The notes: generated from the letters alone by a model not told the origin. Shown: positions 8,894-17,829, counted from the stretch's first letter. The stretch is 64,000 nucleotides of DNA from Metabacillus niabensis (GCF_020524345.1 NZ_JAIVLH010000005.1:62001-126000), one strand, 5' to 3'. Translations and numbers: made by a program.

Positions 8894-8924
8894 TGCGCCC
8901 AGCCACCGAGCTGATCAAGGAGCA
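8894..8924. repeat. Remnant of a Bacillaceae intergenic repeat element
   Basis: The string CCAGCCACCGAGCTGATCAA with a following GGAGC matches the 3' part of the longer element at 32540-32714 (CTGATCAAGGAGC shared exactly). Only the right end remains. Confidence 0.55.
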
Positions 8925-8928
8925 TGGC

Positions 8929-9369
8929 TTAAGTCCTAACCATATAAAGTACATATGTTGAGCGGTCTTCATCAATTTCTGCAGAAATTTTTTCGTATTC
9001 TTCTTCTTCAATCCACAAATAATCATTACCTATTAAGGATAAAGCTTCTTCATGTGAATATAAATCATATGTAAAGATTAGTGGTGACACACTATACTCA
9101 TTATATTCTCTTACCTCAAGTGTGACATGTGTATAACTCTCAGCTTGTTCAAAAACATATTCATCCGTCTCTTCTTCTACATAAATCACATAATATTCAT
9201 CTTCAAGACTTGAGGAGGTTCGCTTGTAGACTTTTTTTTCTTTAATAAAGAAATCACATAGTCGACGGCAAAAGATTTCATATGGATCTGAAAACGAATA
9301 ATGATAAATAGCTGGGTAATGATTACGATCATCATTTAATCGATATTCCAATTTATAACTTTTTTTCAT
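8929..9369 (-). CDS. Conserved-looking hypothetical acidic protein, 146 aa
   Basis: This is a 146-residue acidic, tyrosine-rich cytoplasmic protein with no signal peptide or membrane helix. Stretches such as YVIYVEEETDEYVFEQAESY and LWIEEEEYEKISAEIDEDRS look like alternating beta strands with acidic turns. I do not recognise a family. Coding is supported by a GGAGG site seven bases before the ATG and by length. It is transcribed away from the lipoprotein/ATP-grasp cassette and shares its upstream region, so co-regulation is possible but unproven. Confidence 0.75.
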   Translation of the reverse strand: MKKSYKLEYRLNDDRNHYPAIYHYSFSDPYEIFCRRLCDFFIKEKKVYKRTSSSLEDEYYVIYVEEETDEYVFEQAESYTHVTLEVREYNEYSVSPLIFTYDLYSHEEALSLIGNDYLWIEEEEYEKISAEIDEDRSTYVLYMVRT

Positions 9370-9491
9370 AATAAACCTCCAAAGTTATGATTATTTTTAC
9401 TATACTATAAAAGGTGGATATGGACTGTTTTTTTTCATTTTTATCTGATTCTATTTTGAAGTATGGAGAAGTTTATAAGGAGGGTTAACAC

Positions 9492-9833
9492 TTGAGCAAA
9501 ACCAATAAGCTATTAACAGGAATCATATCAGCAACAATGATTACAGCTGCTGGTTGCGGTAATAACGAATCATTACCACCTGTTCCAGAGGACACTGATT
9601 GCGGTGACTGGGAATGGGAAGCTGATGAGGGAGTATGGGAGTGTGATGATGACTATTCATCACATTACGGCCATTATTTTTATGGGGGACGGTTTTACTC
9701 AACGAAAAGTAGCTTAAAGACGAGTTCAGCTTATAAAAGCTATAAATCCAGCAGCTCCTTCAAAGGAGGAGGCAAAACCGCCAGTTCTAGCTCTGGATTT
9801 GGGAAAGGATCCAGCGGAGGATTTGGTGGGTAA
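9492..9833 (+). CDS. Small Ser/Gly-rich lipoprotein of the ATP-grasp/DUF350 cassette
   Basis: The TTG start is fixed by an AAGGAGGG site at 9477-9484. The 113-residue product has a lipoprotein signal with cleavage before Cys22 (TAAGC), an acidic Trp/Cys segment (DCGDWEWEADEGVWECDDD), an aromatic patch and then a long tail of Ser, Lys, Gly and Phe. It resembles the short lipoproteins (E. coli YjfM/YgiB type, DUF1190) found with GSP-synthetase-like ATP-grasp enzymes. Its stop overlaps the next ATG by one base (TAATG). A likely role (inference) is a surface protein that is modified by, or acts with, the neighbouring enzyme. Confidence 0.8.
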   Translation: MSKTNKLLTGIISATMITAAGCGNNESLPPVPEDTDCGDWEWEADEGVWECDDDYSSHYGHYFYGGRFYSTKSSLKTSSAYKSYKSSSSFKGGGKTASSSSGFGKGSSGGFGG

Positions 9834-11098
9834 TGATAAAGAATTACAACTTATTTGATCATCAACTAAGACGAAAAAAAGCATATGGAGCAATTGATTT
9901 TTTTTGGCGAGATCTTTATGACAGTGAATACGCATTATATGATATTGCCTATTTGTCACACCAAGAGGTGACCGACATTCGACAAGCAACCAATCGAATT
10001 GGTTCTATCTTCTTTAAAACAGGTCATTTATTAAGAAGCTTACCTGATGAAACGTTGCTTCAACTGGATATTCCTCAAAAAATACTACCTTTTATCAGAC
10101 ATAGAGCACTACCTATTGAATCCGTAATATCTAGAATAGATCTAGTTCAAACAAATGAAGGATTAAAAGTTCTTGAGCTTAACAGTGATACACCCACATT
10201 TGAAAAAGAAGTATTTCTAGTAAATGGTCTTATGTGTAAGGAGTTTGGTGTTCGTGATCCTAATGCCGGTTTTGCTGAAAAATTAGGGATTGAGATGAGA
10301 AAGGCTTTAGCTGAAGTATTACATCGCGGGAAATTTAGGGGAGAACCAACAATTGTGTTCACATCTCATGATGACCATGAGGAAGATAAATATACCACCC
10401 ATTATTTAAAGGAAGTAGCAAATGTTGAGGCAAGATATGTGCCTCTGAATAATTTAATCATTGAAAAAGGAGTAGGATTGTTTGATGATAAAGGAAACAA
10501 AATTGATATCTTATATCGGCAAACATATCCTGTTGAGCATTTAATTGAAGATGTTGGTAATGAAGCGGGTGATCCAATTGGCATTCAGCTTTTAGAATTA
10601 GTTTGTTCAAATAAATTAATCATGCTAAATCCCATTTCAGCATTCCTTCTTCAATCTAAAGCGGTTCAATCAGTAATATGGGGAATGATGGAACTTGATC
10701 ATCCGTTTTATACATATAAGGAAAAACAATGGATTAAACAGTATTTCTTACCAACTTACCTAGAAGATGAAACGTTTTTGAGAAAGGATTGGAAGTATGT
10801 AAAAAAACCAAGCTTCGGAAGAGAAGGTGACACGGTTTCCGTTTTCCAGGGAAAAAGAAAGCTTTACGAAGATCAATATAAAACATATGAAGAATCTTTA
10901 CCGGTATATCAAAAATATGTTGAACTTCCAACTAAAATGATAAAAACTGTAGACGGTTATAAGGAAGCAAAGTTGTTAATAGGCAGTTTTCTTATCAATG
11001 GTCAAGCAAGTGGAATTGGGTTAAGAGCAGGAAACCAAATAACAGATAATAATGCTTATTTTTTACCAGTTGGTATTAAACATGAAGGAAGGGATTAA
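9833..11098 (+). CDS. Glutathionylspermidine-synthase-like ATP-grasp ligase
   Basis: The 421-residue protein belongs to the GSP_synth ATP-grasp family (E. coli YjfC/YgiC relatives, without the amidase half of Gss). Visible blocks are the N-terminal DFFWRDLYDSEYALYDIAY, the substrate loop VLELNSDTPTFEKE, and the nucleotide-binding KKPSFGREGDTVSVF with later VELPTKMI. These enzymes form amide bonds between carboxylates and amines (family knowledge); the substrate here is unknown. It is flanked by a lipoprotein and a DUF350 membrane protein, the combination described for predicted peptide-ligation or modification cassettes. Confidence 0.88.
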   Translation: MIKNYNLFDHQLRRKKAYGAIDFFWRDLYDSEYALYDIAYLSHQEVTDIRQATNRIGSIFFKTGHLLRSLPDETLLQLDIPQKILPFIRHRALPIESVISRIDLVQTNEGLKVLELNSDTPTFEKEVFLVNGLMCKEFGVRDPNAGFAEKLGIEMRKALAEVLHRGKFRGEPTIVFTSHDDHEEDKYTTHYLKEVANVEARYVPLNNLIIEKGVGLFDDKGNKIDILYRQTYPVEHLIEDVGNEAGDPIGIQLLELVCSNKLIMLNPISAFLLQSKAVQSVIWGMMELDHPFYTYKEKQWIKQYFLPTYLEDETFLRKDWKYVKKPSFGREGDTVSVFQGKRKLYEDQYKTYEESLPVYQKYVELPTKMIKTVDGYKEAKLLIGSFLINGQASGIGLRAGNQITDNNAYFLPVGIKHEGRD

Positions 11099-11102
11099 AG
11101 AG

Positions 11103-11507
11103 ATGACATTTTTAGATTTGTTTTTAGCAACGTTATCGTATATTGGTGTAGCTATTGTACTTCTATTTATCGGTATTATTTTATTTGAAATTACAACCAA
11201 AAATAAAGAAATGCAACTAATTAAAAGTGGGAATAAAGCTGCGGTCTATGCCTTTGGCGGACGTATTGTAGGTTTAGCCATTGTTTTGTATTCCTCGATT
11301 GCAAACTCTGTCAACGTATTTGACATGGTCATTTGGGGCAGTGTTGCCATTATTATGCAGATTGTTATTTTTTATCTCGCAGAATTATTAACACCAAAAT
11401 TCAATATTACAAAAGCAATCGATGATGATAATCAGGCAGTTGGATTATTTTTACTTTTTTTATCTATTTCGATAGGATTAATCATTGCTGCATCTTTGAC
11501 ATATTAA
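11103..11507 (+). CDS. DUF350 family membrane protein
   Basis: This 134-residue protein has four hydrophobic segments (about 8-28, 46-66, 74-95 and 111-131). The GGRIVGLAIVLYSSIANS and later FLLFLSISIGLIIAA regions are typical of DUF350 (E. coli YjfL). The ATG at 11103 has a GGAAGGG site nine bases upstream that lies inside the 3' end of the ATP-grasp gene, so the two are coupled. It is the third member of the lipoprotein / ATP-grasp / DUF350 set. No terminator follows directly. Confidence 0.88.
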   Translation: MTFLDLFLATLSYIGVAIVLLFIGIILFEITTKNKEMQLIKSGNKAAVYAFGGRIVGLAIVLYSSIANSVNVFDMVIWGSVAIIMQIVIFYLAELLTPKFNITKAIDDDNQAVGLFLLFLSISIGLIIAASLTY

Positions 11508-11677
11508 AGAAATAGGGTGTTTTTGGATACTGTTTTTCAATATGTAAGCGCGAAAATTGTCAAAATTCCACTCATCAAAAACGGTCACTTTTGGAATAGA
11601 TTTGGAAGTGATTGTAAATAGTAATAAAACGAGGGAAGTAATTGATTACTTTAAAAATGATGATGGGAAGCATACAT

Positions 11678-12148
11678 ATGACGTCAAAAACAGAAGCGAT
11701 TCTTTGGAGTATTGCCTTACCTGGGTTTGCTCAAATACTTAATAAAAAATTATTAAAAGGTTTTGTCTTTATTTTTCTTGAATTTCTAATAAATGTTAAT
11801 AGCAATTTTAATTCAGCGATTATGGCCAGCTACTTAGGAGAAATGGATAAAGCCTTTGAGGTACTTAATTATCAATGGCTTATGTTTTATCCTTGTGTTT
11901 ACATGTTTGCCATGTGGGATGCTGTGAAGGACTCGGAACAAGGAAAAATGCCCCGTTACTCTTTTTTACCCTATGTATGTAGTGCGTACATTGTTACAGT
12001 CGGTACTATGTACGCACCTATTGTAAAATTCAACGGAATTTCTATCGGACCTATATTTTTTCCAATACTCTCTTTAATTCCTGGATTAGGGATTGGAGCA
12101 CTGATTATGTACTTTCTAAGGAAGCTTGATAGCAGAAAAAAAGAGTAG
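11678..12148 (+). CDS. Hypothetical membrane protein, 156 aa
   Basis: This 156-residue protein begins with a short polar stretch, then WSIALPGFAQILNKKLLKGF, a pattern like the TM2/DUF5683 type (Pro-Gly-x-x-Gln, then Lys-Gly). Further helices lie around residues 60-80, 95-125 and 128-145. I chose the ATG at 11678 because GATGGGAAG precedes it at normal spacing; the frame itself stays open upstream to an ATG at 11642. No function can be assigned. Confidence 0.7.
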   Translation: MTSKTEAILWSIALPGFAQILNKKLLKGFVFIFLEFLINVNSNFNSAIMASYLGEMDKAFEVLNYQWLMFYPCVYMFAMWDAVKDSEQGKMPRYSFLPYVCSAYIVTVGTMYAPIVKFNGISIGPIFFPILSLIPGLGIGALIMYFLRKLDSRKKE

Positions 12149-12171
12149 TAAATTTTTATAAAAACCCTAAT

Positions 12172-12222
12172 AAAACCAAGCCTCCATGCGTATTATTATA
12201 TGAAGAGATTGGTTTTTCTTTT
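12172..12222 (+). terminator. Probable terminator with a large loop
   Basis: AAAACCAA pairs with TTGGTTTT across a 29-base AT-rich loop and ends in a T-rich tail. Confidence 0.5.
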
Positions 12223-12272
12223 ATTGATTAGTGGTTAATTAGTGGAACTATGCTACTATTTTGCCTTTCAGG

Positions 12273-12294
12273 CTCGCCAGATGGCGAGTTTTTC
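12273..12294 (+). terminator. Compact hairpin CTCGCCA-GA-TGGCGAG with T-tract
   Basis: A seven-base perfect stem with a two-base loop is followed by five T residues. It shares the GAGTTTTTCTAAT ending style with the palindrome at 12338-12389, so it may be a half copy of the same repeat. Confidence 0.6.
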
Positions 12295-12337
12295 TAATAC
12301 TATCAGTAAGTATATAAATTTTATGGATGATAGTATA

Positions 12338-12389
12338 AGAAAAACTAAGGCTGTCGCCATTAGGACTTGGCGACAAGCCAAGTTTTTCT
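12338..12389. repeat. Long imperfect palindrome (repeat-type element)
   Basis: The arms AGAAAAACT-AAGGC-TGTCGCCA and TGGCGACA-AGCCA-AGTTTTTCT are inverted copies apart from five central bases, with a short loop TTAGGACT. Either strand would fold into a hairpin followed by T residues. It looks like a dispersed palindromic element rather than a gene-specific site. Confidence 0.65.
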
Positions 12390-12479
12390 AATGTTTTATG
12401 TTATAAAGTGCAGGGGAGATAATAATAAGATAAACTATATATAAATAGTCACTATATGAGGGGTTGTAGGAGGAAGACG

Positions 12480-15239
12480 ATGACGAGAGAAGAACAGCTA
12501 ATTGAAAAGACATTTTATCGGACCTATTTGCAAGAAAGTGATGAAAAACATACTGTACATGAATTGGGACAGGTGTATTATGATGAACAAAGCAGGGAAG
12601 AGAGCTTTGATTTGTCATACATACGATATGCACAAGGGGAATACTATTTCCATGCACAGGATTACGAAACTGCTGTTTTTAAATGGGAAAACATTAAAAA
12701 TGAACTAGAACCTTGGGCAAAAATGAATATTGGGGATGCCTATTATCAGTTGGGCTTACTCTCTGCCGCTGAGGATATGTATACGTCTATTGAAACAGAA
12801 GAACTGACGCTAAAAAGTGAAGTAACTCTTAAGTTATTTTTCTTATATACAGAACGTGAAAAGCTTGAACATGCCTATGACACGATTCAAAAGGCTGTAT
12901 TAATTGACCCGGACTATCCTGAAGTAACAAGGACAGCACGGGATTTTTATGAGGAACAAAACGACGATGAACATGCAGTCAAGTTAGCTGTAAGCGAGGC
13001 GATACGTACACAAAAAGAAGAATGGTTTTCCGTTTTGACTTCTTATGTAAAAGAAGGTAAAACCATAATCTTTAGCCCGGATTATTTTGCGGAAGCACTG
13101 CTCGCAATGTATGAGGCTAGCAGGCCGTCTCTTATTACATTTATCGGAGCTTTATGGGATAGCTATAAAAAAGAAGATTCATATCTTCATTGGATCCAAA
13201 CAATTAATGAAATGGTTCTTTCAACAGTCGATTATAAAGAGGATGCTGACTGGAATAAAATTGTAGAGCTCTATGAACAAACATTTAAAGAACTAACAGA
13301 TGGTCGATTTTATCTGAAAGAGTTACAAGTAGTTATTCCGCATTTGCTAGCTTGCTGGTTAAAGCTTTCAACAAGAGCAACATCATTATCACCTGCAGCT
13401 ACTGTGCTTGCATGGAACGAAATCTTCCCTGGGCAGATTATTCAAGATGCTGTGTATACAGCAGAGGAAGTTATTTTTGAAGTGGAACATAACCAAAATG
13501 GCTCAGAGCAGGCACTTCAGTTGTTCAAAACGATAAAAAATTGGGCAGAAACTCATGCACTTGAAGTAGATAAACGAGTGAGCTGGTGGTTAGAAGAATT
13601 AATTAACTCGAACATTAAACAGCATTTTTTGCTTATGGGTGAGGAAGGCAGTGGAAAAACAACTTTTGTTAATTCACTACTCGGCGATAAATTCTTTAAA
13701 GGCTCAAGTTCAGCTTTTGTTGTTCTGCATGATGACGATGAACTTACAATGAGTCAAGTTACAAGTAGCGGTCATCGCTATCTAGAAGATCAAAGGGAAT
13801 TAGTGAAAGAGATGGAAGTGAACCCATCCTCATTGTTCCAAGTAAAGAGACCATGTATCTTTTTGAATGAGCATCAATGTGCCTTAATTGATTCACCATC
13901 CATTCATAAAAATCAGGAAACACGCAATGAGCTTTTTAATACTTCTTTATTGGCAGATGGAGTACTCTACATTCTTGATGGATCATCACCATTATCAGAA
14001 AATGAAAGTGATATTTTATATCAATTGAAAAAGTTTGCACCTGATGTGAAGGTTCATTTTATTTTAAATAAGGTAGATTTAATTGCGAGTGATGCTCATG
14101 CTCAAGCTGCTATGAATGAGATCAAATCGAAAATTGCGGATATATATCCGGAGGCAGAAATTCTTCCTTATTCTTCATTACATCCATTTGGACAGCAATT
14201 AAGTCAATTAAATGCATTCCTTTCTACGCATTTTCCATATGAAATAAAGGAGAAGAGGGAAAAAAGGACAGCAAATATTTTAACATTAATAAGAAAAGTT
14301 CTAGCTGATCTCCTTCAAAAACGTGTGGATATGGAAAAAGGTCTCATCTACTCGATTGAATGGAATGAAGATATATTAGTTAGATTAAAGGGTCTTACAA
14401 ACAAGTTATCTGATTTACAGTATGAAAAAGTAGACACAGTTATTTCTGCATATAAAACATTATTAAAAGTGTCGAAAGCAGAATTAACAGAGACAATCCC
14501 TAAGCTACTAAAAGAAAGCTCTGCTCTTATTAAAGAGGATAGTGATTTTAAGCAAATTCACATTACTCTGAATGAAAAAATGAATGCAAAAATACAGGAC
14601 TATGTCGAAGATAAACTACTGCCTACAGTATTTAATCAACTTGAAACATGGATTTCCGCTTCACATGATGAGCTTCTTGAAAGTCAATCATACTTGAACG
14701 AAATGAGTGACACATTTAATGATATTTATGAAGACAAGAAGCTTTCCCTGCAGTGTGATTTTTCGTTATTAGATGACTGGAACCGTGATATTACCAGAAT
14801 GACTGGCCGTGTTCGCTATGAAAAGGAAAACATTCTTTTGAAAAATAAACCAACACAGCTTTTATTAAAAGGTGCCGGAAAACTATTCGGTACGATGAAT
14901 CAAAGCAATCACATGCTATTTAATCAATATAAAAAATATGTTGAAAATGAATCGTATGAAGAAGTAACGAATTCAATTGCTAATAAATTATTCCTGCCAT
15001 TTGAACTATTTGAAAAAGGACTAAATCAAGATGTTTCGTCGTTTTTTCAAGGTCCGATTAAAGAGGTTGAAAACACGATAATAGAAACAAAAGAAACAAT
15101 TCAAAATGGCAATGAAGAGTTAGCGAATATGAGGGATAATCCTGAGGTCTTCTATGATCCATTAAAACTATTTGAAGTAAATCTTCTGCAGCAGGACTTT
15201 ACTCTTCAAGCGAAGAAGGCATATAGTCGTTCAATATAA
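12480..15239 (+). CDS. TPR-containing dynamin-like GTPase
   Basis: This 919-residue cytoplasmic protein starts at the ATG with a TAGGAGGA site at 12467. Residues about 1-190 form TPR-like helical pairs (FDLSYIRYAQGEYYFHAQDY, WAKMNIGDAYYQLGLLSAAE). A GTPase domain follows: P-loop GEEGSGKTT at 387-395, G3 IDSPS near 470 and G4 LNKVD near 530. The remaining 350 residues are long charged helices, as in the dynamin superfamily stalk. It has no membrane helix. Dynamin-like proteins remodel or protect membranes; the TPR part suggests a protein partner. The next gene encodes a membrane-anchored protease, but a strong terminator separates them. The exact role is unknown. Confidence 0.82.
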   Translation: MTREEQLIEKTFYRTYLQESDEKHTVHELGQVYYDEQSREESFDLSYIRYAQGEYYFHAQDYETAVFKWENIKNELEPWAKMNIGDAYYQLGLLSAAEDMYTSIETEELTLKSEVTLKLFFLYTEREKLEHAYDTIQKAVLIDPDYPEVTRTARDFYEEQNDDEHAVKLAVSEAIRTQKEEWFSVLTSYVKEGKTIIFSPDYFAEALLAMYEASRPSLITFIGALWDSYKKEDSYLHWIQTINEMVLSTVDYKEDADWNKIVELYEQTFKELTDGRFYLKELQVVIPHLLACWLKLSTRATSLSPAATVLAWNEIFPGQIIQDAVYTAEEVIFEVEHNQNGSEQALQLFKTIKNWAETHALEVDKRVSWWLEELINSNIKQHFLLMGEEGSGKTTFVNSLLGDKFFKGSSSAFVVLHDDDELTMSQVTSSGHRYLEDQRELVKEMEVNPSSLFQVKRPCIFLNEHQCALIDSPSIHKNQETRNELFNTSLLADGVLYILDGSSPLSENESDILYQLKKFAPDVKVHFILNKVDLIASDAHAQAAMNEIKSKIADIYPEAEILPYSSLHPFGQQLSQLNAFLSTHFPYEIKEKREKRTANILTLIRKVLADLLQKRVDMEKGLIYSIEWNEDILVRLKGLTNKLSDLQYEKVDTVISAYKTLLKVSKAELTETIPKLLKESSALIKEDSDFKQIHITLNEKMNAKIQDYVEDKLLPTVFNQLETWISASHDELLESQSYLNEMSDTFNDIYEDKKLSLQCDFSLLDDWNRDITRMTGRVRYEKENILLKNKPTQLLLKGAGKLFGTMNQSNHMLFNQYKKYVENESYEEVTNSIANKLFLPFELFEKGLNQDVSSFFQGPIKEVENTIIETKETIQNGNEELANMRDNPEVFYDPLKLFEVNLLQQDFTLQAKKAYSRSI

Positions 15240-15243
15240 ATGG

Positions 15244-15278
15244 AAAAGAGGCGATTTTTAATATCGTCTCTTTTTTTT
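15244..15278 (+). terminator. Terminator after the dynamin-like GTPase gene
   Basis: The stem AGAGGCGAT / ATCGTCTCT (one wobble pair) is followed by eight T residues. Confidence 0.92.
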
Positions 15279-15346
15279 CGCCAAAACAGAGGAGGAAAGG
15301 ACTATAATAAAAATAACGAAAAAATTTTTAGGAGCACAGATACCAC

Positions 15347-16381
15347 ATGTCAAAAAAATCATTTAAACCAAGAGTAAAAAGATATATTCTTATCTTGCTG
15401 GTACTAGTCATAATAGCTTTAATCCCAACACCCTATTATTTATATCAACCAGGACCAATGGAAGAATTGGCGCCGATTATCAAGGTAGAGAATGGTTATG
15501 AAAACGAAGTAGGGAGCTTCCACTTAACAACTGTCCTACAAATAAAGGCTAATCCCTATTTATTAGTATATGGTCTAATAGCACCAAATACAGATGTAAT
15601 GGAGGAAGAGAGTGTAAAAGGAGATCTATCAGATGCCGAATATAATAGATTGTTAGATTTTATGATGAAGGATTCACAGCAGAATGCACTGGTTGCAGCT
15701 TTTAGAGCCGCTGATGAAGAGGTTACTATCGATTATAAAGGTATATTTGTCAGAAGTATTGTAGCTGATTCACCTGCAAAGGATATTCTGAAAGTAGGCG
15801 ACATTATTACAACTGTAGATGGAAACAAAATCGTTGAAGCACCTGAATTTATTGATTATATCCAACAGAATAAAAAGATAGGTGATCGTGCAGCACTAAC
15901 TATTTTACGAGGAAACAAAGAACTTGAAAAAACAGTGGACATTATCATGTTAGACGAGTCTTCTGGTAAAGTAGGTATCGGAATTGCACCCGAAGAGGAA
16001 TTTACCGCAACGATCCCAAAAACAGTCAGCATCACAAGTGAAGATATTGGGGGTCCATCAGCAGGACTTATGTTTTCTTTAGAAATCCTTAACCAGTTAA
16101 CAGCTGATGACCTTACAAAGGGATACAAAATTGCAGGTACAGGGACGATCGATCATAACGGAAATGTTGGCCAAATTGGGGGCATCACCCATAAAGTTAT
16201 TGCTGCTGAAGAAGAAGGAGCCGATATCTTTTTTGCTCCGAAAGACTTAACCGAGCTTGACCTAAATGAAAAGGATGCTATTGCCCAAGCTGAGGATAAT
16301 GGATATAACGTTAAAATTGTCCCGGTAGGTACTCTGTCAGAAGCGGTAGAGTATTTGAAAAGGTTAGAAGAGAAGAAGTAG
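15347..16381 (+). CDS. SepM/YlbL-like membrane protease (PDZ plus Lon-type S16 domain)
   Basis: This 344-residue protein has one N-terminal membrane helix (about 13-32) followed by an extracytoplasmic part. A PDZ domain at about 120-200 (FVRSIVADSPAKDILKVGD) precedes a Lon-type serine protease domain with catalytic Ser238 in GGPSAG and Lys283 in GGITHKVIAA. This is the architecture of SepM, which trims competence pheromone in streptococci, and of Bacillus YlbL. The usual ylbL neighbours (coaD, ylbM) are absent, so this may be a second copy. The substrate is unknown. An AGGAG site precedes the ATG. Confidence 0.92.
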   Translation: MSKKSFKPRVKRYILILLVLVIIALIPTPYYLYQPGPMEELAPIIKVENGYENEVGSFHLTTVLQIKANPYLLVYGLIAPNTDVMEEESVKGDLSDAEYNRLLDFMMKDSQQNALVAAFRAADEEVTIDYKGIFVRSIVADSPAKDILKVGDIITTVDGNKIVEAPEFIDYIQQNKKIGDRAALTILRGNKELEKTVDIIMLDESSGKVGIGIAPEEEFTATIPKTVSITSEDIGGPSAGLMFSLEILNQLTADDLTKGYKIAGTGTIDHNGNVGQIGGITHKVIAAEEEGADIFFAPKDLTELDLNEKDAIAQAEDNGYNVKIVPVGTLSEAVEYLKRLEEKK

Positions 16382-16455
16382 GGCATACATTTCTTGTGCG
16401 CAGTCTGATGAACATGAATCATCTGACTGCTTTTTTGTGATTTTTGGCGGTTTGC

Positions 16456-16654
16456 AATGAAGGACAAAGTTGGTGAAGAAAAATAGGAAATGTCCTTCAT
16501 AAAGGGAATGAAAGACAAATTTGGGGAAGAACAAAAGAAAATGTCCTTCATAAAGGGAATGAAAGACAAATTTGGGGAAGAACAAAAGAAAATGTCCTTC
16601 AAAAAGGGAATGAGGGACAAATTTGGTGAGAAACAAAAGAAAAAAGTCCTTCAT
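16456..16654. repeat. 51-bp tandem repeat, four units
   Basis: Units begin at 16456 (shorter), 16501, 16552 and 16603. The two middle units are almost identical over 51 bases. Each runs from ATGAARGACAAA through an A/G-rich middle to TGTCCTTCAT, so each unit carries short inverted ends (GAAGGACA / TGTCCTTC). The last unit forms the downstream terminator. The same repeat family occurs at 38071-38219. Confidence 0.9.
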
Positions 16655-16675
16655 TAAACGAAGAAGGACTTTGAA
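16632..16675 (-). terminator. Terminator of the minus-strand Gfo/ThuA operon
   Basis: Read on the minus strand, AAAGTCCTTC / GAAGGACTTT makes a 10-base perfect stem followed by a T-rich run. It is built from the last unit of the 51-bp repeat. Confidence 0.85.
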
Positions 16676-16703
16676 GAAATTAAATCGTATCCACACAGTG
16701 ATC

Positions 16704-17801
16704 TTACTGGGAAACTTCCTGCTCAACATCTAAAGAATCCGGTCTTTTACACGTGCTTTCCATTTGATAATGACTTCCTTGATCAGAAGAATCATGGAAG
16801 CCGTGCATAGCCTCTAATACATGGTAGGCAAGTTCGCCGCTTGCACGATATGTCCCACCGTTTAGAATATTGTTTGCCATATCTGCTACACCCAAACCTC
16901 TGCTGTTTTGAGCATATCCATAAGATAATGGGACTTCAATAAATTCTTTTTCACCTTTTTTGCGGATCTTAACAGGTCCACCGAATGTATTTGGATCTGG
17001 TACAAGTAATGTACCTTCACTTCCATAGATTTCAATAGGAGGAAGTGATGAGCCGCCCATTGCATCAAAGCTTGTCGTAATGGTTCCAACCGCTCCTGAA
17101 GCAAAATCAATCACACCTGAAATATGGGTTGGTGTTTGTACGTTGATTTTTTCACCAGCTTTCGGTTCACTTGAAACAATTCGCTCTGGATAACTAATTC
17201 TAGTAGAGCCTGAGATTCGTTGAATAGGTCCTAATAACGAAACAAGGGCAGTTAAATAATATGGCCCCATATCGAACATCGGACCGCCACCAATATCATA
17301 GAAAAAGGCTGGATCTGGATGCCAGTGTTCATGGCCACGGCTGATCATGAAGGCAGAGGCACCGATTGGAACACCGATTTCACCTTGTTCAATAAGCTTG
17401 ATGGAAGTTTGAATACCTGCACCTAAAAACGTGTCTGGAGCGCTTCCAACTAGGAGATTGTGTTTTTTTGCTGTCTCTAAAATTTGCTTTCCTTCCTCAC
17501 GTGTGACTGCAAGAGGTTTTTCTGTATAGACATGTTTGCCAGCTTCGAGCGCTTGAATACATACGGCTGCATGTGCTTTTGGAATAGTTAAGTTGATCAC
17601 TAGTTGAATATCAGAATCATCAAGAAGCTCTTGAACTGTATATGCTTTTGGAATCCCAAACTTTGTTGCTTGTGATTGGGCACGTTCCACATCAAGATCA
17701 GCACAAGCTACAAGTTCAAGATGCTCAAAATTTTGACAATTTTCCATGTAGATAGAGCTGATATTTCCACACCCTATAATTCCGATTTTTAACTTTTTCA
17801 T
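16704..17801 (-). CDS. Gfo/Idh/MocA family oxidoreductase
   Basis: The 365-residue NAD(P)-dependent dehydrogenase opens with a Rossmann motif (IGIIGCGNISSIYMEN), then carries the family EKPLAV motif at about 94-99 and DIGGGPMFDMGPYYLTALVSLLGP. These enzymes oxidise or epimerise sugars and inositols; the substrate cannot be read from sequence. I chose the ATG at 17801 over the in-frame TTG at 17807 because GGAGG is then seven bases away. It is the last gene of a LacI-led operon with ThuA and a second Gfo/Idh/MocA enzyme. Confidence 0.93.
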   Translation of the reverse strand: MKKLKIGIIGCGNISSIYMENCQNFEHLELVACADLDVERAQSQATKFGIPKAYTVQELLDDSDIQLVINLTIPKAHAAVCIQALEAGKHVYTEKPLAVTREEGKQILETAKKHNLLVGSAPDTFLGAGIQTSIKLIEQGEIGVPIGASAFMISRGHEHWHPDPAFFYDIGGGPMFDMGPYYLTALVSLLGPIQRISGSTRISYPERIVSSEPKAGEKINVQTPTHISGVIDFASGAVGTITTSFDAMGGSSLPPIEIYGSEGTLLVPDPNTFGGPVKIRKKGEKEFIEVPLSYGYAQNSRGLGVADMANNILNGGTYRASGELAYHVLEAMHGFHDSSDQGSHYQMESTCKRPDSLDVEQEVSQ

Positions 17802-17829
17802 CTTCAAACCTCCAAATTTTTAATAAGAT

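Noticed and set aside
11557-11742. 61-codon frame before the 156-aa membrane protein
   Set aside because: It overlaps the better-supported gene in another frame, has no ribosome site and no recognisable composition.
16456-16654. Possible CRISPR array
   Set aside because: The units are contiguous tandem repeats without unique spacers, and no cas gene is nearby.
16153-16729. Minus-strand open frames with repeated FMKDIFFCSSPNLSFIP-like peptides
   Set aside because: They are translations of the 51-bp tandem repeat, which has a period divisible by three; no ribosome site, and they overlap the protease gene and a terminator.
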